Assembly: GCA_030152275.1 (NCBI GenBank)
Contig: JASLHF010000043.1
Span: 1 to 8,881 of the forward strand
Reading direction: 5' to 3'
Source of the DNA: Acinetobacter sp.
GTDB lineage: Bacteria; Pseudomonadota; Gammaproteobacteria; Pseudomonadales; Moraxellaceae
Length of the DNA: 8,881 nucleotides
Program-made: the position numbers and the translations under genes
Shown here: positions 1 to 6,297 of the stretch, piece after piece
Layout of the letters: the number at the start of each line of letters is the position of its first letter
Position numbering within the stretch: the stretch's first letter is position 1
The notes under the pieces: generated by a model
What the model was told of the DNA's origin: nothing
Database searches by the model: none
The model's input: only the letters and a program-made list of their open reading frames with translations

Positions 1-1527
1 GACTTGCGCGGCGGCGTACACTTCCTGCTGGAAGTGGATATGGATAAAGCCATTTCGCAGCGCATGGAAACCTCAGCTGCCGACTTGCGCCGCCAGCTGC
101 GCGACAGCAAGCTGAAATTCAACAGCTTGAACATGAGCAACAACGCGATTACGCTGCAATTCGCCAACAATGATGACCGTTCTGCTGTTATGGATTTTCT
201 ACGCCGCAACGGCAATGAATACACCCAGCAAGCGCTTGCGACAGACACCGGTTCAACATTGCGCTTGACCTATACCGACACGCGCAAACAGGAAATAGAA
301 TCGTATGCGGTGAACCAAAACTTAACGACCCTGCGCAACCGGATTAACGAGTTGGGCGTAGCGGAAGCGCTGGTTCAAACCCAAGGCAGCAACCGTATTG
401 TGGTTGAATTGCCGGGCGTACAGGATACTGCCGAAGCAAAACGTGTTTTAGGCCGTACTGCAAACTTGGAATTCCGTTTAGTTTCAGATCTGAACGATCA
501 ATACATCGATCCGTATACAGGTCAAGCCAAAGGTTCTTTACCGCCGGGTACAGAAGCCTTTGCATATGAATCTTTAGACAGCGGCCGTCAGCTGCTGCTG
601 GACCGTAACCGCATTTTGACCGGTGAACGCGTACAAAACGCATCTTCGGGCTTCAGCCAAGACAATGGCGGCGCTGAAGTTAACATTACATTGGATTCTG
701 CCGGCGGCAAACTGATGTCTGAAGCGACCCGCAACGCAGTGGGCAAACGCATGGCGGTGCTGTTTATCGAAAATAAACAGAAAATCAGCTATGTGCAAGA
801 CCCTGCCACTGGCGCGCAGACTGAAGTCCGCACCCCCTACACTGAATCTGTAATCATCAACGCGGCCACGATACAAGCCGTGCTGGGTTCTCAATTCCGT
901 ATCACTGGCTTGTCTTCTCCGCAAGAAGCCTCTGAGCTTGCGCTCATGCTCCGTGCAGGCGCACTGGCAGCTCCAATGTACTTCGTTGAAGAACGCGTAA
1001 TTGGCCCAAGCTTAGGTCAGGAAAATATTGACAAAGGCGTGCTGTCAACGCAAATCGGCTTCTTGCTGGTTGCGATCTGGATGGTGGTCTTCTTCCGCTT
1101 GTTCGGCTTAATCGCCAACTTTGCGCTGGTCTTTAACTTAGCCATGATTTTAACCGTCATGTCTTGGATTGGCGCATCCCTCACCTTGCCGGGTATTGCC
1201 GGTATCGTGATTACTATCGGTATGGCAGTCGACGCCAACGTACTGATCTGTGAACGGATTAGGGAAGAAATGAAATGGGGCGCCTCGCCCAAACAGGCCA
1301 TTGTGGCCGGCTATGAGCGGGCATACAACACCATTTTCGACTCGAACTTAACGACATTTATTGTAGCGTTTATTCTGTTCGCAATTGGTACAGGCCCAAT
1401 CAAAGGCTTTGCGGTTACCCTGATGATCGGTATTGTCTGCTCTATGTTCACTGCGATTACAGTGACCCGCGCAATTGTGCAGCTGATCTACGGCAAAAAA
1501 CGCAATCTGCATAAGTTGAGCATTTAA
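1..1527 (+). CDS. secD: Protein translocase subunit SecD (5' end missing)
   Basis: SecD pairs with SecF in the inner membrane and uses the proton gradient to help pull preproteins out of the SecYEG channel on the periplasmic side. The reading frame is already open at base 1, so the gene starts upstream; 508 residues are visible of a family usually a little over 600 long. The visible part begins with the SecD hallmark DLRGGVHFLLEVD, the segment just after the first membrane helix. A large periplasmic region follows, including RINELGVAEALVQTQG near residues 112-127. The C-terminal third (about 350-490) holds five hydrophobic segments; the conserved helix GMAVDANVLICERI has its Asp at residue 411, a residue associated with proton-driven function. 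The apparent TTG at base 4 is not a start, because the conserved DLRGG motif begins one codon earlier. secF follows after 11 bases, so the two are co-transcribed, and yajC is the usual upstream neighbour. Identification is very secure. Confidence 0.97.
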   Translation, partial: DLRGGVHFLLEVDMDKAISQRMETSAADLRRQLRDSKLKFNSLNMSNNAITLQFANNDDRSAVMDFLRRNGNEYTQQALATDTGSTLRLTYTDTRKQEIESYAVNQNLTTLRNRINELGVAEALVQTQGSNRIVVELPGVQDTAEAKRVLGRTANLEFRLVSDLNDQYIDPYTGQAKGSLPPGTEAFAYESLDSGRQLLLDRNRILTGERVQNASSGFSQDNGGAEVNITLDSAGGKLMSEATRNAVGKRMAVLFIENKQKISYVQDPATGAQTEVRTPYTESVIINAATIQAVLGSQFRITGLSSPQEASELALMLRAGALAAPMYFVEERVIGPSLGQENIDKGVLSTQIGFLLVAIWMVVFFRLFGLIANFALVFNLAMILTVMSWIGASLTLPGIAGIVITIGMAVDANVLICERIREEMKWGASPKQAIVAGYERAYNTIFDSNLTTFIVAFILFAIGTGPIKGFAVTLMIGIVCSMFTAITVTRAIVQLIYGKKRNLHKLSI

Positions 1528-1531
1528 GGAG
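1526..1531 (+). promoter_or_regulatory. Ribosome binding site of secF
   Basis: AAGGAG lies 7 bases before the secF ATG and shares bases with the secD stop codon TAA (1525-1527). Termination of secD and initiation of secF therefore take place within one ribosome footprint, which fits translational coupling of the two subunits. Confidence 0.8.
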
Positions 1532-1538
1532 ATCTAAG

Positions 1539-2513
1539 ATGACTGAAAATACTCAACCAAAGCAAAAAAAATACGGCCGTCCGGACAATGAACGGGTTAT
1601 CCCGTTCATGAAAATTGCACTGCCGGCAGCCATTTTTTCCATTATTTTGACTGTCGCCAGCATATTCTTTATTGCCACTAAAGGTTTAAATCTTGGTTTA
1701 GACTTTACCGGCGGCGTATCTGCAGAACTGAATTACGCCAAACCGGTGCAGGCAAGTGAAGTTTCAGCAGCTTTGGCCAAAGCGGGCTTTAAAGACTCTG
1801 TGGTACAGACGCTTGGTTCTAACCGTGATCTGATGGTGCGCATGCCTGTACAGGAACATGCGGAAGCGGCTGATCTCACCCGCACTATCAATGCTGCAGT
1901 ACAGCTGCCGAACAACGCAGCTGAAGTGCATAAAGTTGATGTAGTCGGCGGTCAAGTCGGCAACGAACTGTACGTCCGCTCTGGCGGTGCTGTTGCGCTG
2001 GCGATGCTGCTGATGCTGGTTTATGTCACCATCCGCTTTGAATTCAAGCTGGCGGTGGGCGCTGTGCTGTCACTGTTCCATGACGTGATTGTGACCGTAG
2101 GCGTTTTCGCCATGATGCAATGGCCGTTTGACCTGACCGTACTGGCAGCGATTTTGGCGCTGCTGGGCTTCTCTCTCAACGACAACATTGTAGTGTCTGA
2201 CCGTATTCGTGAAAATTTCCGCAAAATCCGCGGTGCGGAGCCACTGGAAATCGTCAACATTGCATTAACCGAAACACTGCGCCGTACCATTCATACTTCA
2301 GCAACCCTGCTTTTAGTGGTGCTGGCCATGATGTTCTTAGGCGGTGAAGGCCTGCATTGGTTCTCTGTTGCAATGTTTATTGGCGTGTTTGTCGGTACAT
2401 ATTCTTCGATTTATATCGGTACAGCCTTTGCCTTGTGGCGCGGCTTGAACCGTCAGGATTTCATTGTTCAAGTGAAACCTGAATTTGAAGAAGAGAACGA
2501 AATTCCGCGTTAA
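1539..2513 (+). CDS. secF: Protein translocase subunit SecF
   Basis: SecF is the partner of SecD in the proton-driven SecDF complex that promotes late steps of Sec-dependent export. The 324-residue product has the full family layout: a short basic cytoplasmic N-terminus, a first membrane helix (about 21-46), the signature GLDFTGG at 53-59, a periplasmic domain to about residue 145 that includes VDVVGGQVGNEL, then five hydrophobic segments. The conserved helix around LLGFSLNDNIVVSDRIREN (208-226) and the following TLRRTIHTSATLLL stretch (246-259) are classic SecF signatures. The acidic tail (EFEEENE) would be cytoplasmic. The start is the ATG 11 bases after the secD stop, with a good AAGGAG site 7 bases before it. 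It ends the operon: a strong terminator follows 17 bases after the stop. Nothing in the gene looks damaged. Confidence 0.97.
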   Translation: MTENTQPKQKKYGRPDNERVIPFMKIALPAAIFSIILTVASIFFIATKGLNLGLDFTGGVSAELNYAKPVQASEVSAALAKAGFKDSVVQTLGSNRDLMVRMPVQEHAEAADLTRTINAAVQLPNNAAEVHKVDVVGGQVGNELYVRSGGAVALAMLLMLVYVTIRFEFKLAVGAVLSLFHDVIVTVGVFAMMQWPFDLTVLAAILALLGFSLNDNIVVSDRIRENFRKIRGAEPLEIVNIALTETLRRTIHTSATLLLVVLAMMFLGGEGLHWFSVAMFIGVFVGTYSSIYIGTAFALWRGLNRQDFIVQVKPEFEEENEIPR

Positions 2514-2530
2514 TCTTGTTCTTTAGCCAA

Positions 2531-2560
2531 TAAAAAACCCATCTCCGGATGGGTTTTTTA
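2531..2560. terminator. Bidirectional rho-independent terminator between secF and the PPTase gene
   Basis: A near-perfect inverted repeat, with CCCATC pairing GATGGG around a TCCG loop, is flanked by six A on the left and six T on the right. Read on either strand, the GC-containing stem is followed by a T run, so it can stop secDF transcription (+) and transcription arriving from the PPTase gene (-). It lies between the two convergent stop codons (2513 and 2581), exactly where a shared terminator is needed. Confidence 0.93.
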
Positions 2561-2580
2561 TTAGCTGCTTCACGGCTGTT

Positions 2581-3237
2581 TCAGCATTGCTCCAGTACAA
2601 TCTTCGGAAAAGCAAAGCCTTTACATGACAGCTCTGTGCGCCATGCTACCGTCAGCATGATATTCGCCAACTGAAAATTTTGATAGGCAAAACTGCCAAT
2701 CGCCGGATGGGTGCAGATGCCGCCGTCCTGTTCCGGCAACGCGCCGGTATTCAACTCATTTAAATTGATACGGATGCCTAAGCCAGCGGCTTTTAGTACA
2801 GCTTCTTTAGCTGTCCAGACTTTAAACCAGTATGCGCTGTCATGCCCGCATTGCGCCCAATGCGCCAGCTCATTGGCATGAAAGGCATGCCGTGCCAATG
2901 CATCAAAACGCGCTTTGCGGTCCAAATCTTCAATATCAATGCCAATATCTTTAATTCGTTTGCTTAGCGCCAGCGCATAGTTTTTTTGGCTATGTGAATG
3001 GTTAAATTCCAATGCTGGCACGTTCGTCAGATAAGGTTTGCCAAACTCTGTCTGTGTGAAATCTTCTGCATTAATCTTCTGTGCTGCCCATGCGCTCAGA
3101 TGCAGATTACGCTGCCGGTATATCTGCTGTTTTAGATACTGCTGATAGTCACGGCGGGCGGTAAAATCTGCAGCCGTTAACGGGGCCAGCGCATCCAAAC
3201 TGTGGATATATACCTGAATGCTTCGCGGTTCGGTCAT
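2581..3237 (-). CDS. 4'-phosphopantetheinyl transferase, Sfp type
   Basis: The enzyme moves the 4'-phosphopantetheine arm of coenzyme A onto a conserved serine of acyl or peptidyl carrier proteins, turning apo into holo form. From the chosen ATG the product is 218 residues, a normal length for Sfp/Gsp-type enzymes. Motifs appear in family order: GKPYL (66-70), FNHSHS (78-83), the Mg-binding GIDIED (99-104, Asp101 and Glu103), an AFHANE segment (118-123) and WTAKEAVLK (141-149, Glu145). The ATG at 3237 is preferred over an in-frame TTG at 3261, although neither has a strong ribosome site. It is the last gene on the minus strand before secF. Its probable clients are the acyl carrier proteins of the adjacent polyene cluster, but a housekeeping carrier role cannot be excluded. 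A 229-base gap with a hairpin separates it from the cluster, so it may have its own promoter; I could not identify one. Family assignment is secure; the client is inferred. Confidence 0.92.
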   Translation of the reverse strand: MTEPRSIQVYIHSLDALAPLTAADFTARRDYQQYLKQQIYRQRNLHLSAWAAQKINAEDFTQTEFGKPYLTNVPALEFNHSHSQKNYALALSKRIKDIGIDIEDLDRKARFDALARHAFHANELAHWAQCGHDSAYWFKVWTAKEAVLKAAGLGIRINLNELNTGALPEQDGGICTHPAIGSFAYQNFQLANIMLTVAWRTELSCKGFAFPKIVLEQC

Positions 3238-3348
3238 CTGCTTGGCCTGCTGCAGCGGCAAGTCCAGCCTGCACTCACTGCCTGTTTAGATAGTAGAAAG
3301 ATGATGATTTGGAGCGGATCGGCATTTGAATACTGTACCGCTCAATGC

Positions 3349-3377
3349 AAACGGCGCTGACCTAATCAGCGCCGTTT
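3349..3377. terminator. Hairpin in the gap before the PPTase gene, possible terminator
   Basis: A perfect 12-base inverted repeat (AAACGGCGCTGA with its complement) closes around a 5-base loop, CCTAA. It sits about 90 bases beyond the stop of the small secreted-protein gene, inside the 229-base gap 3238-3466. Only three T follow the stem on either strand, so it is a weaker intrinsic terminator than the one at 2531-2560. It could partly end the polyene operon, or act as an mRNA-stabilising 3' structure between it and the PPTase gene. Nothing else convincing was seen in the gap apart from a short palindrome, TTAAGCGCTTAA, at 3452-3463. Confidence 0.6.
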
Positions 3378-3466
3378 CATGCTTAAACTTTAAAAAACAC
3401 CACCAATATGCACTCTTGCAATTGAATATTACTGTGCTCTTAGCGTCCAGCTTAAGCGCTTAAAAT

Positions 3467-3901
3467 TTAAAACTTAACAATATCGCCTTTCAGTGCAACA
3501 CCGGCAACTGCAGTACCTTTAGCACACTGATAAGTAGTGGCGCTGCGGGTTTCATTTGACTTATAGTAACTGACCAAATTTGTCACAGCATTTGCGCCTT
3601 TCGCTTTTGCGGTATTTTGAAATTGGATCAGTGCCGAACGCAGTACATGATCGCATGCGCTTTCTGCAGATTTAGCAAAGCCATTGGTTTTTTTATTGGT
3701 CACTAAACCTTTTTGAATAACTTTCCCGCCAGATTTGGTGCCAGCTAAATAGAATTTTACAGAACCGTCCAGCGTGCCGTCTGCTACAGCACGGTCTACC
3801 GCTTCTTTAAAATTAAAATCATGCATTTGATCTGCGGCTTGTACCGAAGCTGCACCCAAAACCAGCGCTGATGCTGCAAAAAGTTGTTTTAATTTCATCA
3901 T
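3467..3901 (-). CDS. Small secreted protein of the aryl polyene cluster, function unknown
   Basis: From the ATG at 3901 the product is 144 residues. It begins with a clear Sec signal peptide: basic MMKLK, a hydrophobic core, then the cleavage-like AASVQA, giving a mature protein from about residue 23. The mature part has just two cysteines (83 and 126), suggesting a periplasmic disulfide, and a segment KGANAVTNLVSYYK (101-114) that recalls small envelope domains in which a GANAV-type strand is conserved. I recall relatives beside APE clusters carrying the database label 'excinuclease ATPase subunit'. Nothing here supports that: there is no Walker motif, no zinc-finger pattern, and the protein is exported. 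The start is set by AAGAGGG just upstream and by the signal peptide; an in-frame ATG at 3925 would put eight residues ahead of it and overlap the previous gene. ATG 3898 is an alternative. It follows the ketosynthase stop by 16 bases, so it is probably co-transcribed. The role is not known. Confidence 0.85.
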   Translation of the reverse strand: MMKLKQLFAASALVLGAASVQAADQMHDFNFKEAVDRAVADGTLDGSVKFYLAGTKSGGKVIQKGLVTNKKTNGFAKSAESACDHVLRSALIQFQNTAKAKGANAVTNLVSYYKSNETRSATTYQCAKGTAVAGVALKGDIVKF

Positions 3902-3906
3902 TCCCA

Positions 3907-3913
3907 CCCTCTT
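3907..3913 (-). promoter_or_regulatory. Ribosome binding site of the small secreted-protein gene
   Basis: On the minus strand AAGAGGG precedes ATG 3901 by 5 bases and ATG 3898 by 8. It is the only good Shine-Dalgarno match near this start, and it argues against the upstream in-frame ATG at 3925, which lies inside the ketosynthase coding sequence. Confidence 0.65.
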
Positions 3914-3917
3914 TAAG

Positions 3918-5138
3918 TTAAACATGTTTAAAAATTAATGACGTATTAATCCCGCCAAATGCAAAATTATTGCTCATGATAGTGTGCGTTTCTGCTGAAC
4001 GCATTTCATGGGCAATATAATCCAAATCTCCGCAAGCGCTGTCAAGCTCATCTAAATTAAGTGTCGGCACCAGCTGTTTGCGGTGCATCATTTCAATACT
4101 GAGCCATGCTTCAATGGCGCCGCAAGCGCCCAGTGTATGGCCAAAATAGCTTTTTAAAGAACTGATCGGCTTTTTGCCTAAGATTCGCGCAGTCGCCTGA
4201 CTTTCAGCAATATCCCCCTGATCGGTTGAAGTGCCGTGCGCGTTGACATAGTCAATATCCGCAGCGCTCAACTGTGCGTCCTGCAGCGCCAGCGCCATGC
4301 AGCGCCCCATCATATCCGAATCCGGGCGGGTCACATGCTGACCATCCGTATTGCTGCCGTAGCCAAGTATTTCTGCATAAATGGCGGCGCCGCGCGCTTT
4401 GGCATGTTCGTATTCTTCTAAAATCAAGCAGCCTGCGCCTTCGCCCACCACTAAACCGTCACGTTTAGCATCAAATGGGCGCGGGGTTTTTTCAGGGCGG
4501 TCATTTTGTGTGCTGGTCGCCAGCAGTACATCAAAGACTGCTGAGCCGGCAGCGCTTAATTCTTCTGCGCCCCCAGCAATCATAACCTTCTGCTTGCCGT
4601 ATTTAATTGCCTCATAAGCTTGACCAATCGCCATCGAACCGGAAGTACAGGCACTAGACGTCGGCAAAGTTAAACCTTTTAGGCCAAAATACACGGTCAT
4701 ATTCACGGCACTGGTATGCGACATCATGCGGATATAAGTCGTGGCGTTCAGCTTATTCATGTTGTTTTCCAGCAGCATTGCACCAAACTCGCCTACTGCG
4801 TCCACACTGCCGGCAGATGAACCAAAAGCCACACCTGCATCACCGCTGTTCAATATCTCATGCTGGAGCAGACCGGCATCTTCCAGCGCTTTTTCTGCAC
4901 AGACCACAGACATTAATGCCACACGGCCCATGCCGCGTGTCACCTTACGGTTAAAGTGCTTAGGCACGGTAAAGTTTTCTACAGGCCCGCCCAGCTTGCT
5001 GCGCAGGTCGGCATAAATTTCCCAGTCCGGCATATAGCGGATACCGCTTTTACCTTGCGCAAACTGTTCAAAAATTTGATCCGCCGTTTCCCCTAAGGAC
5101 GTAATACCGGACATGCCGGTCACCACTACACGCTTCAT
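3918..5138 (-). CDS. Beta-ketoacyl-ACP synthase, FabF type (ApeR-like)
   Basis: The enzyme performs decarboxylative Claisen condensation of malonyl-ACP with an acyl chain, the elongation step of fatty acid and polyene synthesis. The 406-residue product has the full thiolase fold layout of KAS I/II: an N-terminal VVVTGMSGITSLG strand (4-16), the nucleophile Cys164 in SSACTSGS, PFDAKRDGLVVGEGAG (221-236), His301 in NAHGTSTDQGD, Lys329 and His334 in SLKSYFGHTLGACG, and the C-terminal NNFAFGGINTS. The Cys-His-His triad is complete, so this is an active condensing enzyme and not a chain-length factor. ATG 5138 is chosen: it overlaps the TGA of the ketoreductase gene by one base (TGATG) and has a GGGGG run 9 bases upstream; an in-frame TTG one codon earlier is less likely. 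Its position as the final ketosynthase, after KS-DH-KR, matches apeR of aryl polyene clusters. The symbol is withheld because it rests on gene order. Confidence 0.95.
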   Translation of the reverse strand: MKRVVVTGMSGITSLGETADQIFEQFAQGKSGIRYMPDWEIYADLRSKLGGPVENFTVPKHFNRKVTRGMGRVALMSVVCAEKALEDAGLLQHEILNSGDAGVAFGSSAGSVDAVGEFGAMLLENNMNKLNATTYIRMMSHTSAVNMTVYFGLKGLTLPTSSACTSGSMAIGQAYEAIKYGKQKVMIAGGAEELSAAGSAVFDVLLATSTQNDRPEKTPRPFDAKRDGLVVGEGAGCLILEEYEHAKARGAAIYAEILGYGSNTDGQHVTRPDSDMMGRCMALALQDAQLSAADIDYVNAHGTSTDQGDIAESQATARILGKKPISSLKSYFGHTLGACGAIEAWLSIEMMHRKQLVPTLNLDELDSACGDLDYIAHEMRSAETHTIMSNNFAFGGINTSLIFKHV

Positions 5139-5863
5139 CAAATTAATCCCCCATTCACGGAAATGACCTGACGGGTAATGTAGCTGGCGTCATCACTGCA
5201 TAAAAATTTCACGGTTTTAGCGACTTCCTGCACCTGCCCCATACGTTGCATTGGAATCATTTTCAGCGCATGCTCTTTCACTTCATCGGTGACCATTTCT
5301 GTTTCAATCAGACCGGGCGCGACGCAGTTGACCGTAATTTTGCGTTTAGCCAATTCCAGCGCCAGCGCCTTAGTCGCGCCAATTAAACCCGCTTTGGCCG
5401 CGCTGTAGTTGACTTGCCCGCGGTTGCCCATTACACCGGAAACAGATGACAGCGTCACAATGCGCCCGCCCTGCTTTAAGCGGATCATTGGCATCATCAT
5501 CGGTTTCAGCACATTATAAAAACCGTTTAAGGAAGTGCTGACCACTTCGTCCCAGTCATCATCGCTCAGTGCGGGAAATGCGCCGTCACGGGTCAAGCCG
5601 GCATTCAGTACAGCACCGTAAAATGCCCCATGCTGCTGCATATCCTGCGCTAAAATTTCGGCAATCTGTTCACGCGCATTGACATCAAACATCAGCACAT
5701 GGCTGCTGCGGCCCAGCGCGCGGATTTCAGCCGCCACCTGTTCAGCTTCCTCACGGCGTGAACGCGCATGCACAGTAATATCAAATCCGGCTTGCGCCAG
5801 CTCTAAAGCAATGGCTTTGCCAATCCCGCGGCTGGACCCTGTGACTAAAATTCTTCTGCTCAC
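5138..5863 (-). CDS. fabG: 3-ketoacyl-ACP reductase, SDR family (FabG/ApeQ-like)
   Basis: This enzyme reduces 3-ketoacyl-ACP to the 3-hydroxy form with NADPH, the second step of each elongation cycle. It is a classical short-chain dehydrogenase of 241 residues, the normal FabG length. The Rossmann nucleotide motif TGSSRGIG is at 8-15, NAG at 87-89, and the catalytic tetrad Asn113, Ser140, Tyr153 and Lys157 lies in SLNGFYN, LSSVSG and NYSAAKAG. The C-terminal VNGGLI is typical of FabG. The start is a GTG at 5863 that overlaps the stop of the dehydratase gene (GTGA, 4 bases). It must be right, because the dinucleotide-binding strand begins four residues later and no other start is near. The ribosome site is weak, which fits coupling to upstream translation. 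In an APE setting it would supply the beta-hydroxy intermediates that the neighbouring dehydratase turns into double bonds. The symbol reflects the family; this is not the housekeeping fabG of the fatty acid operon. Confidence 0.95.
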   Translation of the reverse strand: MSRRILVTGSSRGIGKAIALELAQAGFDITVHARSRREEAEQVAAEIRALGRSSHVLMFDVNAREQIAEILAQDMQQHGAFYGAVLNAGLTRDGAFPALSDDDWDEVVSTSLNGFYNVLKPMMMPMIRLKQGGRIVTLSSVSGVMGNRGQVNYSAAKAGLIGATKALALELAKRKITVNCVAPGLIETEMVTDEVKEHALKMIPMQRMGQVQEVAKTVKFLCSDDASYITRQVISVNGGLI

Positions 5864-6297
5864 CCTAACTTCCCAATCGTACCGTCAAATTCTGCTGGCT
5901 CAAACACGCTGAGCATGGCGCTAAATGTATGTTCTTGATATTCAATCTGACAGCTGAACTGCCCTAAACCTTCGTGCAGATAACTCTGCTCCGCACGGAT
6001 GCGCACTGTACTGCCCATGGCAAAAAATTCGCACGGCAGCTGCATTTTGCGGGTGCCCAGCAAAAAGCCAATTTTTGGCGCGCTGCCCAGCGACTTTCCT
6101 TTATGCCCCGCGTACGCGCTGATGGTCTGCGCCATCAGTTCAATACTGCTCCATGTCGGTAAGCCTTCCGCTTCACAGAACATCAGCTCAGGACGGATCA
6201 GCAGCTCCGCCACCGCATATTCATCATTGGCTTCAATCAAGTGATCGACAAAAACCATAGGCTGTTCATGCGGAATAAACTGAATTGCATCCATCAT
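5860..6297 (-). CDS. 3-hydroxyacyl-ACP dehydratase, hotdog fold (ApeP-like)
   Basis: It probably removes water from 3-hydroxyacyl-ACP to give the trans-2-enoyl chain; with no enoyl reductase nearby, the double bonds would accumulate into a polyene. The product has 145 residues, the size of a single hotdog domain. The N-terminal PHEQPMVFVD (9-18) resembles the FabZ active-site strand PHRxPxLxxD, with His10 as the likely catalytic base. WSSIELMAQTISAYAG (49-64) matches the hotdog helix, with Glu53 in the place of the FabA/FabZ acid. The ATG at 6297 overlaps the TGA of the preceding ketosynthase gene (ATGA, 4 bases); a second ATG follows directly. In characterised APE systems the ApeP dehydratase works with a second hotdog protein, ApeI, which is not in this window. 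Family recognition is good; the exact substrate is inferred from the neighbours. Confidence 0.88.
   Translation of the reverse strand: MMDAIQFIPHEQPMVFVDHLIEANDEYAVAELLIRPELMFCEAEGLPTWSSIELMAQTISAYAGHKGKSLGSAPKIGFLLGTRKMQLPCEFFAMGSTVRIRAEQSYLHEGLGQFSCQIEYQEHTFSAMLSVFEPAEFDGTIGKLG

Noticed and set aside
574..924. 116-codon minus-strand frame inside secD
   Set aside because: Antisense to a strongly conserved secD region; composition is Arg-rich and no motif is visible.
3238..3261. TTG start at 3261 for the PPTase, giving eight more residues
   Set aside because: The extension is not part of the Sfp-type fold; the ATG at 3237 gives the normal family length. Not fully excluded, since neither start has a strong ribosome site.
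3452..3463. Palindrome TTAAGCGCTTAA as a possible operator
   Set aside because: It lies just after a stop codon in AT-rich sequence, has no second copy and no promoter nearby; chance is sufficient.
3238..3466. Possible promoter or small RNA in the gap before the PPTase gene
   Set aside because: Only loose -10-like matches were found on the minus strand without a properly spaced -35 box. The hairpin alone does not make an RNA gene.
3902..3925. Upstream ATG (3925) for the small secreted protein
   Set aside because: It would place eight extra residues before the signal peptide, overlaps the ketosynthase end, and lies ahead of the good ribosome site at 3907-3913.
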